Shown here in pieces: positions 16,982 through 25,481 of a DNA stretch of 64,000 nt. The DNA lies in the NCBI RefSeq assembly GCF_032248455.1, contig NZ_JAVTTP010000002.1, positions 62,001-126,000 on the forward strand. The letters run 5' to 3'. Source of the DNA: Pricia mediterranea. Lineage in GTDB: Bacteria; Bacteroidota; Bacteroidia; Flavobacteriales; Flavobacteriaceae. The first letter of the stretch is position 1. Every line of letters starts with the position of its first letter. A program made the position numbers and the translations under genes. A model generated the notes under the pieces. The model saw only the letters and a program-made list of their open reading frames with translations, made no database searches and had not been told where the DNA came from.

Positions 16982-17614
16982 ATGGAAAACGTACTAGTAG
17001 CTGGTGCACACGGCACCACCGGAAAACACATTATAAACATTCTAAACAACTCAAAGGATTACAAACCTATCGCCATGATCCGCAAGGCCGACCAGAAGGA
17101 TTTTTTTAACATTAAAAACGTCGAAACCGTTTTGGCCGATCTTGAGGATAATCTTTCCCAAGCGGTAGAAGGTGTCGATAAGGTCATATTTGCAGCCGGA
17201 TCTGGTGGTGAAAAAGTGGTCGAGGTCGATCAGGAAGGAGCCAAGCGACTCGTCGATGCAAGTAAGAAAGCCGAAATTAAGAAATTCGTGATGCTCAGTT
17301 CGATAGGAGCGGGGCGACCTGAGAAGGCCGATCAGCTCAAGGAGTATCTTAAGGCAAAACACAAAGCGGACGAATATCTGAAAGACAGCGGGCTTGATTA
17401 TACTATTGTTAGACCTGGCACCTTGAATAATGAACAGGGTACGGGTAAAGTCAAAGTAAAGAAGGAATTGGAGTCGGTCGGGGAAATTCCCAGGGAAGAT
17501 GTTGCCCGGATTCTGGTTGCTGCGTTGCAAAACACTACCGCGCACAACACCGCTTTTGAGGTTGTTTCGGGAGAAGTTGTGATTGAAGAGGCTTTGAAGG
17601 AACTAAAAAAGTAA
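16982..17614 (+). CDS. NAD(P)H-binding atypical SDR
   Basis: 210 aa with an N-terminal dinucleotide fold (VLVAGAHGTTGKHI) and the VMLSSIGAG and DYTIVRPGTL stretches of the extended/atypical SDR group often annotated as NAD(P)-binding or NmrA-like. The classical catalytic YxxxK is not present, so it may be a redox sensor, flavin reductase-like protein or epimerase relative. No signal peptide: cytosolic. It is monocistronic, 73 bp before a DUF4251 lipoprotein. Similar proteins are widespread in flavobacteria and associated with oxidative or envelope stress, which fits OsmC and dehydrogenase genes nearby. Confidence 0.85.
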   Translation: MENVLVAGAHGTTGKHIINILNNSKDYKPIAMIRKADQKDFFNIKNVETVLADLEDNLSQAVEGVDKVIFAAGSGGEKVVEVDQEGAKRLVDASKKAEIKKFVMLSSIGAGRPEKADQLKEYLKAKHKADEYLKDSGLDYTIVRPGTLNNEQGTGKVKVKKELESVGEIPREDVARILVAALQNTTAHNTAFEVVSGEVVIEEALKELKK

Positions 17615-17686
17615 TCTGCCAGTCAGACACTGTGAATTCTGGCGGCCCTTCAGCCCAAGCTAGTCATTATTTAATATACAGGGACC

Positions 17687-18247
17687 ATGAATTTAAAAAC
17701 GCTTATGTTGATAGTATTCCTTGTAAGTATCCTTTATTCCTGTGGAAGTAGTTCAAGGGTAACGGACAATGCGCAAAGCCAACGATTGGAAGAATTGGTC
17801 TCGGAAAAACATTTCGAGATCCGATCGGATCAGGCAATGCCTATGGCGACCGCAAGCTTAAACAGTATTTCGGATGCGGGACTTTTTCCGCCAGGCAGTT
17901 CGGCCGGTCAGATCAGTCTCATCGGAAACCCGAATTATTTGAAGGTTACGGGAGATAGTGTCGCCATTTACCTTCCTTATTTTGGGGAGCGACAGATGGG
18001 TGGAGGATATAACCATGATGGTCCCGGGATTAAGCTAGAAGGTATTCCGGACGAAATGGAGATTACAAAAGACGAGCAAAAACAACGCTATATCGTTCAA
18101 ATTGAGATGAAAAAAGCTACGGAAAGCTTTGATATAGAGGTCACTCTGTTTCCGAATATGAATAGTATAATCAGTGTGAACAGCTCACAGCGTTTTCCCA
18201 TCCGCTACAGTGGTACCGTTCAACCGATACCGAGCGAAGACAAGTAA
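17687..18247 (+). CDS. DUF4251 lipoprotein
   Basis: 186 aa with a lipoprotein signal ending LYSC. The mature part shows the DUF4251 order: a helix with LEELVSEKHFEI, then LIGNPNYLKVTGDSVAIYLPYFGERQMGGGYN, a central sheet and a C-terminal FPIRYSGTV strand. DUF4251 is a Bacteroidota-specific beta-rich family of unknown function, thought to sit in the periplasm on the outer membrane. It is flanked by unrelated metabolic genes and probably transcribed alone. No catalytic residues are evident. Confidence 0.88.
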   Translation: MNLKTLMLIVFLVSILYSCGSSSRVTDNAQSQRLEELVSEKHFEIRSDQAMPMATASLNSISDAGLFPPGSSAGQISLIGNPNYLKVTGDSVAIYLPYFGERQMGGGYNHDGPGIKLEGIPDEMEITKDEQKQRYIVQIEMKKATESFDIEVTLFPNMNSIISVNSSQRFPIRYSGTVQPIPSEDK

Positions 18248-18426
18248 CCGCACCGCAAAGGTGGAAACCCGAAATCGACAAAATCAAAATTCTTTGTGAT
18301 TAGAGCTGTTTTAGCCTTTTGGTTCCAATAGATTTCTTCTCTGCGGAATCGGCGTCCCACCATGGTGAACGGCTGCAGAAAAAAACATAACGTCACATAA
18401 ATCACTTAAAACAATTTTTAGAATAT

Positions 18427-19824
18427 ATGGAAACAACTAAAAATGGGTTCGCGACGATAAATCCCGCGACCGGAAAAGAAATTAAGGAATACGCTCTTAT
18501 GAGCGATGAAGAAGCATTCAAGGCTGTCGAAAGGTGCCACAAAGCTTTTGAGGAATGGCGTTTAAAATCCTCCGCCGAACGTGGCAAAATTATCAAGGCT
18601 ATCGGAAAGGAGCTGTCCAAAAATAAGGATAAGTTCGCCAGCTTAATGACCCAAGAAATGGGGAAGGTCCTAAAACAGGGCGAACAGGAAATCGACCTTT
18701 GCGCCGGTATCTGTGATTATACCGCAGATCATAGCAGTAAGGAACTGGCTGAAGTAGAGCGCGATTTGCCGAACGGAGGTAGGGGAGTCATTTCGTACTC
18801 GCCGATAGGGGTCATCTACGGCATCCAACCTTGGAACTTTCCGGCATATCAGGCCGTGCGGTATTCCATTGCGAACCTAATGGCAGGTAACGGGGTGCTA
18901 TTGAAACATGCCGAAAGCGTATCGGGATCCGCATTACTTTTAAAAGAAATTTATGAGGATGCAGGACTTCCAAAGGATCTTTTTACGGTTTTGCTTATCG
19001 ATCATGACCAATCCGACAAAATTATCGAACACGACTTGGTACGTGGGGTCACCCTGACGGGAAGTCCCGATGCAGGTAGGACCATTGCCAAAAAGGCGGG
19101 GGCGGTCTTGAAAAAGACAGTACTTGAACTCGGCAGTAACGATGCGTACTTAGTGCTGGACGATGCCGACGTAGAATTGGCCGCAAAAGTATGTGTCCAA
19201 GGCCGAATTTATAATAATGGGGAAACCTGTGTAGCGGCAAAACGATTTATAGTTGTAGATAAGGTTTACGATGGATTTAAGGAGGCGTTTACCAAGGGGA
19301 TGAAAGCGATTAAAATGGGAGACCCTACCAAGAGCGATTCCGACATAGGGCCCATGGCGCGGGAAGACTTGCGAGATAAATTACACGAGCAAGTCGAAAA
19401 AAGTGTACAAAAGGGAGCCAAAGTGGTCCTTGGAGGAGAAAAACCGGAAGGGAACGGTTTCTACTATCCGGCAACCATCTTAGAAAACCTTGAGCCCGGG
19501 CAACCCGCATATGACGATGAGCTTTTTGGTCCCGTAGCTTCTTTGATACGAGCAAAAGATAACGAAGACGCCATGGGTATCGCCAATTCCAGCCGCTTCG
19601 GCCTAGGGGGTGGTATTTTCTCGAAAGATGAGGATAAAGCCTTCGAACTTGCCAAAAAGCATTTTGATACCGGAATGGTCTTCATTAATTCATTTGGACT
19701 CGCCCAGCCCAATATGCCGTTCGGCGGGGTGAAGGATTCGGGTTACGGCAGGGAACACGGTGGCTTCGGCATTCGTGAGTTTGTCAATGCTAAGGCGGTG
19801 ATGAAAGTAAATATGGAAGACTGA
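18427..19824 (+). CDS. NAD(P)-dependent succinate-semialdehyde-type aldehyde dehydrogenase
   Basis: 465 aa, standard aldehyde dehydrogenase length. The catalytic Cys is Cys268 in GETCVAAKRF and the general base is Glu234 in VLELGSNDAYLVLDDAD. PWNFPAYQAVR and LTGSPDAGRTIAKKAG form the cofactor-binding surface. It most resembles the succinate-semialdehyde dehydrogenase (Sad/GabD-like) branch that starts with the short TINPATGKEI segment. Likely role: oxidation of succinate semialdehyde or a similar small aldehyde in the cytosol. It is 101 bp before OsmC and then alcohol dehydrogenase, all co-directional, so the three may respond together to aldehyde or oxidative stress. Confidence 0.9.
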   Translation: METTKNGFATINPATGKEIKEYALMSDEEAFKAVERCHKAFEEWRLKSSAERGKIIKAIGKELSKNKDKFASLMTQEMGKVLKQGEQEIDLCAGICDYTADHSSKELAEVERDLPNGGRGVISYSPIGVIYGIQPWNFPAYQAVRYSIANLMAGNGVLLKHAESVSGSALLLKEIYEDAGLPKDLFTVLLIDHDQSDKIIEHDLVRGVTLTGSPDAGRTIAKKAGAVLKKTVLELGSNDAYLVLDDADVELAAKVCVQGRIYNNGETCVAAKRFIVVDKVYDGFKEAFTKGMKAIKMGDPTKSDSDIGPMAREDLRDKLHEQVEKSVQKGAKVVLGGEKPEGNGFYYPATILENLEPGQPAYDDELFGPVASLIRAKDNEDAMGIANSSRFGLGGGIFSKDEDKAFELAKKHFDTGMVFINSFGLAQPNMPFGGVKDSGYGREHGGFGIREFVNAKAVMKVNMED

Positions 19825-19925
19825 AGATGGCCACGCCATAGCCGATACCTATTGAAGGCGCTCTACGCTTACAGCACGGATTACTTTTACAAACGAAATA
19901 GAATTACTAATTTAAATATACCTAT

Positions 19926-20345
19926 ATGAATTTTACAAGAAACGCTTCCGCCAATTGGGAAGGAAGCATTAAAGAAGGAAAAGGAAATATAACCACGGGC
20001 AGTGGTGCATTAGATAAGGCAAAATATGCCTTCGGCACCCGTTTTAAGGACGAAAAAGGAACCAATCCCGAAGAACTTATCGGGGCGGCCCATGCCGGGT
20101 GCTATACCATGCAATTAAGCGGCCTATTGGGCGAAAACGACTATACGCCAAATGACCTACATACCGATGCGAAAGTCACTTTTGAGGATGGTGAAATCAC
20201 TAAGATTGCCCTGAGCGTATCAGGTAAAGTACCTAACATAAAGGAAGATGAATTCGTGGAATTGGCTGAGAAAGCCAAGAAAATATGTCCCGTTTCCAAA
20301 TTATTGGATACAAATATCACCTTAGAGGCCAAGTTGGAGGCATAG
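19926..20345 (+). CDS. OsmC-family peroxiredoxin
   Basis: 139 aa. Both redox cysteines are visible: GAAHAGCYTMQLSGLLGE and KKICPVSKLL. The start MNFTRNASANWEGSIKEGKGNITTGSG and the FEDGEITKIALSVSGKVP strand match the OsmC subfamily rather than Ohr. It should reduce organic hydroperoxides with lipoyl or other thiol donors in the cytosol. It lies between aldehyde dehydrogenase and alcohol dehydrogenase genes on the same strand. Confidence 0.93.
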   Translation: MNFTRNASANWEGSIKEGKGNITTGSGALDKAKYAFGTRFKDEKGTNPEELIGAAHAGCYTMQLSGLLGENDYTPNDLHTDAKVTFEDGEITKIALSVSGKVPNIKEDEFVELAEKAKKICPVSKLLDTNITLEAKLEA

Positions 20346-20408
20346 AACGCGGCAGATCAAGTAGGGGCAGCAATTCTGTTGCCCTTAAACCGACTAAATT
20401 CAAATATA

Positions 20409-21461
20409 ATGAGTAAAAAAGTAAATGCCTACGGGGCAAAAGATTCCCAAGCAGATCTCGAGCCGATGTCCATAAAAAGACGCGACGTGCTAAAAGATGA
20501 CGTTGAAATCGACATCACCTATTGCGGCGTCTGCCATAGCGATATCCACACCGTAAAGAACGACTGGGGCAATTCCGTTTATCCGATGATTCCCGGACAT
20601 GAGATCATTGGCCGTGTGACCGCGGTAGGGGAGAAAGTTTCCGATTTTAAGGAAGGCCAGTTGGTCGGTGTTGGCTGCATGGTCGACTCTTGCCAGAGCT
20701 GTTCTGCCTGTGAGGACGATATGGAGCAGTTCTGTGAAAAGGGAGCCACCATGACTTATGGAAGTAAAGACGAGCATATGGACGACCATACCCATGGCGG
20801 ATACACCACATCGATCGTGGTGGATAAGAAATTTGTGTTGCATATTCCGGAGAACATCGACGAGAAAGCGGCGGCGCCACTATTATGTGCAGGAATTACG
20901 ACCTATTCCCCTTTGAAAAACTGGAACGTCAAGAAAGGCGATAAAGTAGGTGTAATCGGGTTGGGCGGTCTCGGACACATGGGCGTTAAATTGGCAGATG
21001 CCATGGGCGCGCATGTCGTGATGATCACGACCTCCCCCGACAAGGCGGAGGATGCCGAGCGTTTGGGGGCAGACGAAGTGCTGATCTCAAAGGATAAGGA
21101 TGCCATGAAAGAACATCAGGGCAGTTTTGACTTTATTCTGAACACGATTCCCGTTGGCCATGATATGAATCCTTATATCAACCTATTGAAAAGAGATGCC
21201 ACCATGGTACTCGTGGGGGCGGTGGAACCCTTGGAACCCGTTCATGGAGGAGGCTTGATAATGGGTCGAAAGCGCATCGCGGGATCCCTTATCGGCGGCA
21301 TTAAGGAAACTCAGGAAATGCTGGATTTCTGTGGGGAACACAATATCGTTTCCGATATCGAACTCATTGACATCAGTGATATCAACAAGGCTTACGACCG
21401 CGTGATGGACTCCGACGTAAAGTACCGATTCGTAATAGATATGGCTTCTTTGAAGAACTGA
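20409..21461 (+). CDS. Zinc-dependent NAD(P) alcohol dehydrogenase (cinnamyl/YahK type)
   Basis: 350 aa from the ATG at 20409 (MSKKVNAYGAK), preferred over an in-frame ATG 30 bp upstream because it begins exactly at the family N-terminus. Catalytic zinc ligands: Cys in YCGVCHSDIH, HE in PGHEIIG. Four structural-zinc cysteines lie in CMVDSCQSCSACEDD and QFCE. The cofactor motif is GLGGLGHMGVK. It belongs to the CAD-like group that reduces a broad range of aldehydes, typically with NADPH. Its neighbours (aldehyde dehydrogenase, OsmC) fit aldehyde detoxification. A strong terminator follows at 21484. Confidence 0.93.
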   Translation: MSKKVNAYGAKDSQADLEPMSIKRRDVLKDDVEIDITYCGVCHSDIHTVKNDWGNSVYPMIPGHEIIGRVTAVGEKVSDFKEGQLVGVGCMVDSCQSCSACEDDMEQFCEKGATMTYGSKDEHMDDHTHGGYTTSIVVDKKFVLHIPENIDEKAAAPLLCAGITTYSPLKNWNVKKGDKVGVIGLGGLGHMGVKLADAMGAHVVMITTSPDKAEDAERLGADEVLISKDKDAMKEHQGSFDFILNTIPVGHDMNPYINLLKRDATMVLVGAVEPLEPVHGGGLIMGRKRIAGSLIGGIKETQEMLDFCGEHNIVSDIELIDISDINKAYDRVMDSDVKYRFVIDMASLKN

Positions 21462-21483
21462 TAGAATTTTTGGGTAGCGCCGA

Positions 21484-21514
21484 CAGGTCCGCCTTCAGGC
21501 GGATCTGTTTTTTT
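21484..21514 (+). terminator. Intrinsic terminator after alcohol dehydrogenase
   Basis: CAGGTCCGCC pairs with GGCGGATCTG (one G-U) over a TTCA loop and is followed by seven T. It lies 22 bp after the stop and upstream of the next start at 21581, which also argues against a longer start for that gene. Confidence 0.9.
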
Positions 21515-21580
21515 GAGACCCATGAAAGACCTATCTTTAAACAATTGCTTAACCCTGAAACACAGTTAATTTTATTCAAG

Positions 21581-22603
21581 ATGAAAAAGACAAAATATTC
21601 CCTTCTGGAACTCGCTATGGTAGGAGAGGATATAGATCACGATGAGGTATTCAAGAACAGTGTTGAGACGGCACAAAAAGCCGAAGATATGGGGTACCAT
21701 CGCTTCTGGTTGGCGGAACACCACAACATGATCAGTATCGCCAGTTCGGCTACCGTAGTTTTAATAGGCCATATCGCTGGCCATACCGACACTATTCGCG
21801 TCGGCTCTGGCGGCATTATGCTTCCAAACCATTCTCCCTTGATCGTTGCGGAGCAATTCGGTACTCTGGGACACTTGTATCCGAAGAGGGTCGATCTGGG
21901 ATTGGGAAGGGCCCCTGGCACCGATCAGGTAACGGCCCATGCCATACGTAGCGACCGTATGAGTGCCGTTCACCGGTTTCCCGATGAGGTACGGGAAATC
22001 CAAAGTTATTTTGAAAACCGCTCCACGGCGGAAAAAGTACGCGCAACTGTGGCGGAAGGAGTTGACATGCCCCTCTATATTCTTGGATCTAGTACCGACA
22101 GCGCCCATTTGGCGGCAAAATTGGGTTTACCCTATGTATTTGCGAGTCATTTTGCTCCCGGTCAATTGCATCAGGCACTTTCCATTTACCACAACGAATT
22201 CGAGCCATCCGAAAATCTTGAACGTCCCTACACCATTGCAGGGATCAACATCATTGCTGCAGACAGTCATGGAGAAGCGGAACGCCGCTCTACCAGTATG
22301 TACCGGATGATGTTGGGGGTACTTACCAATCAATTGGACTATATGCGACGGCCCACCGATATGACCGAAGACATCCGGCAATTGCGGGATCATCCGGCAC
22401 TACGGCAAATGTTAAAGTATACCTTCGTGGGAGACCAGGACCACGTCAAGGAAAAAACCGAAGAGTTTGTTCGGGATACAGGAGTCGATGAAGTGATTAG
22501 CACATCCTACCTATACCATCAAGAACACCGGCTGCAATCCATAGCGCTATTTGCGAACGCAATGAAGGAACTACAATTTGAACAAATTGACCATGGCATT
22601 TGA
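21581..22603 (+). CDS. LLM-class flavin-dependent oxidoreductase
   Basis: 340 aa from the ATG at 21581 (MKKTKYSLLELAMVG). A longer in-frame start at 21470 would overlap a transcription terminator and is rejected. The luciferase-like TIM barrel is clear: YHRFWLAEHHNM, RVGSGGIMLPNHSPLIVAEQFGTL, VDLGLGRAPGTDQ and LGLPYVFASHF. It is the MsnO8-like group of FMN or F420-dependent monooxygenases; the substrate is not predictable. It lies 47 bp before a metallo-beta-lactamase-fold hydrolase. No signal peptide. Confidence 0.92.
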   Translation: MKKTKYSLLELAMVGEDIDHDEVFKNSVETAQKAEDMGYHRFWLAEHHNMISIASSATVVLIGHIAGHTDTIRVGSGGIMLPNHSPLIVAEQFGTLGHLYPKRVDLGLGRAPGTDQVTAHAIRSDRMSAVHRFPDEVREIQSYFENRSTAEKVRATVAEGVDMPLYILGSSTDSAHLAAKLGLPYVFASHFAPGQLHQALSIYHNEFEPSENLERPYTIAGINIIAADSHGEAERRSTSMYRMMLGVLTNQLDYMRRPTDMTEDIRQLRDHPALRQMLKYTFVGDQDHVKEKTEEFVRDTGVDEVISTSYLYHQEHRLQSIALFANAMKELQFEQIDHGI

Positions 22604-22650
22604 TAACACGTACCATTGATCAGCTTTAAGAAATCAAAAATTTTAGAAAA

Positions 22651-23328
22651 ATGAAAATCACACATTACGGACAGAACACCTTATCCTTGGAGATGAACGG
22701 GGCAACCATTCTCGTTGACCCATTTATCACCCAGAGCAAACTCGCAAAGGATAAAATCGATATCAAGGCCCTAAAGGCGGACTACATATTTCTGACCCAC
22801 GCACATTCCGACCATATGCTCGATGCCGAAGCGATCGCCAAAAATACGGGCGCTACGATTGTCGCCAGTTTCGAGGTCTACCAACATTTTGCCGATAAAG
22901 GGCTCGAGGCAATGCCCTTGAACCCTGGCGGCACGAGAAGCTTTGATTTTGGGAAGGTAAAAGGGGCCACTGCCATACATTCCAGCAGTTTTTCGGAAGG
23001 CGGTTACGGGGGCATCGCCAGTGGGTTTATTTTCATGGCCGATAAAAATGTCTATGTGGCCGGCGATACCGCCCTTACGATGGACATGAAACTGATTCCC
23101 GAATGGGCCACCATAGACTTGGCCGCCCTCCCCATAGGCGATGTCGTTACCATGGGGGTAGAAGATGCGATTATCGCCAGCGATTTTGTGAAATGCAACA
23201 GGGTTCTGGGGGTGCATTACGATGCCTTTCCCTTTACCCGGATAGACCATGCCGAGGCCGAGCAAAAATTCGATAAGGCCGGGAAGGAACTGCTGCTACT
23301 GGAAGTGGGGGAATCGATAGATGTGTAA
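22651..23328 (+). CDS. UPF0173-type metal-dependent hydrolase
   Basis: 225 aa of metallo-beta-lactamase fold. The metal motif THAHSDHMLDA, the downstream HSSSF and GDTALTMDM, and GVHYDAFP match the UPF0173/UlaG-like group. The family binds one or two metal ions and is thought to hydrolyse lactone or ester bonds, but substrates are unknown. It follows the luciferase-like gene by 47 bp on the same strand, so the two are probably co-transcribed. The length equals the family norm and the start is unambiguous. Confidence 0.92.
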   Translation: MKITHYGQNTLSLEMNGATILVDPFITQSKLAKDKIDIKALKADYIFLTHAHSDHMLDAEAIAKNTGATIVASFEVYQHFADKGLEAMPLNPGGTRSFDFGKVKGATAIHSSSFSEGGYGGIASGFIFMADKNVYVAGDTALTMDMKLIPEWATIDLAALPIGDVVTMGVEDAIIASDFVKCNRVLGVHYDAFPFTRIDHAEAEQKFDKAGKELLLLEVGESIDV

Positions 23329-23469
23329 TTATCTTTAGGTATATGGAGGTAATAACCTTGAGAGTACTAGCTGTATAAAACACCAGCATTAATTTCATAT
23401 TGATTTTGGTAATTGTAGTTCCTTTCTAATCAATTTTACAGTAAAAAATTATAACTTATACAAACAACG

Positions 23470-24873
23470 ATGGCTTTAGTATTAGAACCCATATTAGCGG
23501 AAGGTATCGCCCAAGTATCCTATTTTATAGGAGACGATAGTGCGGGATGCGCAGCAGTAATCGATCCCCGCCCAGATGCCGATATCTACCTCCAAAAAGC
23601 GCGACACTATGGCGTAACCGTCACTCATGTTTTTGAAACGCATATCCATGCGGATTTTATGAGCGGGGCGCGTGAGTTGGTAGCCCGTTGCGCTGGAAGC
23701 GCTAAGCTTTATGTAAGTGTTGAGGAGGATGCTACGTACGATTTTGATCATGAATCCATTCGAGAAGGAGATGAGTTTGAGTTCGGCGAAGTCAAATTAA
23801 GGGCAAAGCATACGCCCGGTCACACCCCCGAACATTTATCCTATTTAATATCCGGTACGCATGAAAAAGAAGCTTGGGGCGTAATGACCGGAGATTCCCT
23901 TTTTGTAGATTCTATTGGCCGGCCGGATTTACTGGGCGACGAAAAGACGGACGAATTGACCCGAGCGCTTTTTAACACCATGCGGGACTTTTTCTGCAAG
24001 CTTGGGGACCATGTGATAATATACCCATGCCATGCCGCAGGCTCGGCATGTGGACCTGATATCGGGGACCGTATGAGTAGTACGATCGGATACGAGAAAA
24101 AACATAATCCGTTCATGCAAATTGAGGTTTACGACGAGTTTAAAAAAGCCATTCACGATAATGCCCCACCCGTCCCGACCCATTATCCGAAAATGAAAAA
24201 ACTTAATGTTGAGGGACCAAAAATATTCGGTCATACGCCACCTGTGCGTTCGTTGACCGTAGAAGAGTTCGAGGATGAAATGAATAAGACAGATACTCTC
24301 ATTATAGACGCGCGAGATATGTTAGCTTTCGGCGGCGGTCATATAGAGGGTGCCCTCAATATGGGAGAACGTCCCATTCTATCGGTTTGGGCCGGATGGT
24401 TAATAGATACCGACGCACCTATTTTATTGGTTCTGCCCGATAATAAGGATCTAGAGCGGGTCGTAACCCTATTGTGGCGCACCGGGCATACCAATTTTAA
24501 GGGCTATCTGGCTGGGAACATGCGTAGCTGGCAAGAATCGGGCAAACCAATTATAAAATTGTCCCAACTCAGTGTACATGAACTCAATCAAAACAAGGGA
24601 CACTATCTACCACTGGATGTACGCAAGGATAAGGAATGGCAAAATGGCCACATTCCTGATGCATCGCATATTTTTCTTGGCGAATTATCGGATAAGATGA
24701 GCAAGCTAGATAAAGAACGAAATCTCGCAGTTTATTGCGCTAGCGGCTATAGGGCCAGCATCGCGGCCAGCCTCCTACAAAAAAAAGGATTTAAAAATGT
24801 CAACAGCATTCCCGGAAGTTTCAAGGCATGGAAGGCTGCGGCTTTACCAATTGAAAATAAAACAGAAAATTAA
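23470..24873 (+). CDS. CstB-like persulfide dioxygenase with rhodanese domains
   Basis: 467 aa in three parts. Residues 1-250 are an ETHE1-like metallo-beta-lactamase domain, with the motif ETHIHADF (His58, His60, Asp62; Phe63 where classical MBL enzymes have His), HTPGHTPEH and TGDSLFVDSIGRPDL. Residues about 265-360 are a rhodanese-like domain without catalytic Cys (IIDARDMLAFGGGHIEGA). Residues about 370-460 are an active rhodanese with Cys423 in CASGYRA. The order is that of CstB, which oxidises persulfides and transfers sulfane sulfur in the cytosol. The non-DH motif is normal for one-iron dioxygenases. It is followed after 14 bp by a DUF442 gene. Confidence 0.9.
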   Translation: MALVLEPILAEGIAQVSYFIGDDSAGCAAVIDPRPDADIYLQKARHYGVTVTHVFETHIHADFMSGARELVARCAGSAKLYVSVEEDATYDFDHESIREGDEFEFGEVKLRAKHTPGHTPEHLSYLISGTHEKEAWGVMTGDSLFVDSIGRPDLLGDEKTDELTRALFNTMRDFFCKLGDHVIIYPCHAAGSACGPDIGDRMSSTIGYEKKHNPFMQIEVYDEFKKAIHDNAPPVPTHYPKMKKLNVEGPKIFGHTPPVRSLTVEEFEDEMNKTDTLIIDARDMLAFGGGHIEGALNMGERPILSVWAGWLIDTDAPILLVLPDNKDLERVVTLLWRTGHTNFKGYLAGNMRSWQESGKPIIKLSQLSVHELNQNKGHYLPLDVRKDKEWQNGHIPDASHIFLGELSDKMSKLDKERNLAVYCASGYRASIAASLLQKKGFKNVNSIPGSFKAWKAAALPIENKTEN

Positions 24874-24887
24874 AATAGGAAAAAACT

Positions 24888-25334
24888 ATGGATAAGGATA
24901 TTAAGAAAGTCAACAATGAAATTTCGGTGGCCGCTTTTGACCCGGATGAAAACAGCTTTAAGAACTTTGCCGAGCAGGGGTTCAAATCGGTCATTAATTT
25001 GCAGACCGATGATGAGGAGCAAAATGTCACTTCCGAAAAAGAAGAGGAGCTGGCAAAGGAAAATAATCTGAAATACAGGCACATTGGAGTTTCCGAAGAT
25101 AAATTATCGGAAGCTTTGGTAGATGATTTCCGGCATGAACTTGAAAACCTGCCCACCCCGATCGTGGTCCATTGCAAATCCGGAAAGCGCTCTGGTGCAT
25201 TTGTCATGATGCATATCGGGTGCCAGAAAAACATGTCCGGGGAAGAGGTTATCAAACAAGCCGAGGATATGGGATTTGAATGTGATGTGCCTGAATTGGA
25301 GCAGTTTCTTAAAAAATATGTGAACGAGCATTGA
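24888..25334 (+). CDS. DUF442 / BLH-phosphatase-like protein
   Basis: 148 aa with the phosphatase-like loop VVHCKSGKRSGAF (Cys96, Arg101), the form found in DUF442. The upstream half (EISVAAFDPDENSFKNFAEQGFKSVINLQ) is the family N-terminus. DUF442 domains often occur fused to, or next to, persulfide dioxygenase domains (for example in BLH proteins), so it likely works on protein or low-molecular-weight persulfides or phosphates in sulfur detoxification. It starts 14 bp after the CstB-like gene. The actual substrate is unknown. Confidence 0.9.
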   Translation: MDKDIKKVNNEISVAAFDPDENSFKNFAEQGFKSVINLQTDDEEQNVTSEKEEELAKENNLKYRHIGVSEDKLSEALVDDFRHELENLPTPIVVHCKSGKRSGAFVMMHIGCQKNMSGEEVIKQAEDMGFECDVPELEQFLKKYVNEH

Positions 25335-25397
25335 CAGCACGCTGCCAAGATACTGCAGTGTTACCTTTTGCCACCGACCCCAAGGTAGCAGGGGTAG

Positions 25398-25443
25398 GGA
25401 CTTAACGATGAATTGATGACCGGTTTCTTGAATTTGGCCGAAA
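25398..25443 (+). pseudogene. Relic of an M8/leishmanolysin-like peptidase gene
   Basis: This 46-bp stretch in the gap after the DUF442 gene matches bases 29216-29261 inside the intact M8-like gene at 38 of 46 positions. In one frame it reads NDELMTGFLNLAE, against NNELMTGFLNLGE in the intact gene, which is the Met-turn region. The differences are mostly silent, showing past coding constraint. Nothing else of such a gene remains around it. Confidence 0.65.
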
Positions 25444-25481
25444 TTATTGTATTTTCATGCAAAAGTTGACCGTTCCAAACT

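Noticed and set aside
18220-18405. 61-codon minus-strand frame between the DUF4251 and aldehyde dehydrogenase genes
   Set aside because: Partly overlaps the DUF4251 gene and has no plausible composition.
21470-21580. Longer start of the luciferase-like gene
   Set aside because: The extra 37 codons contain a strong transcription terminator of the preceding gene.
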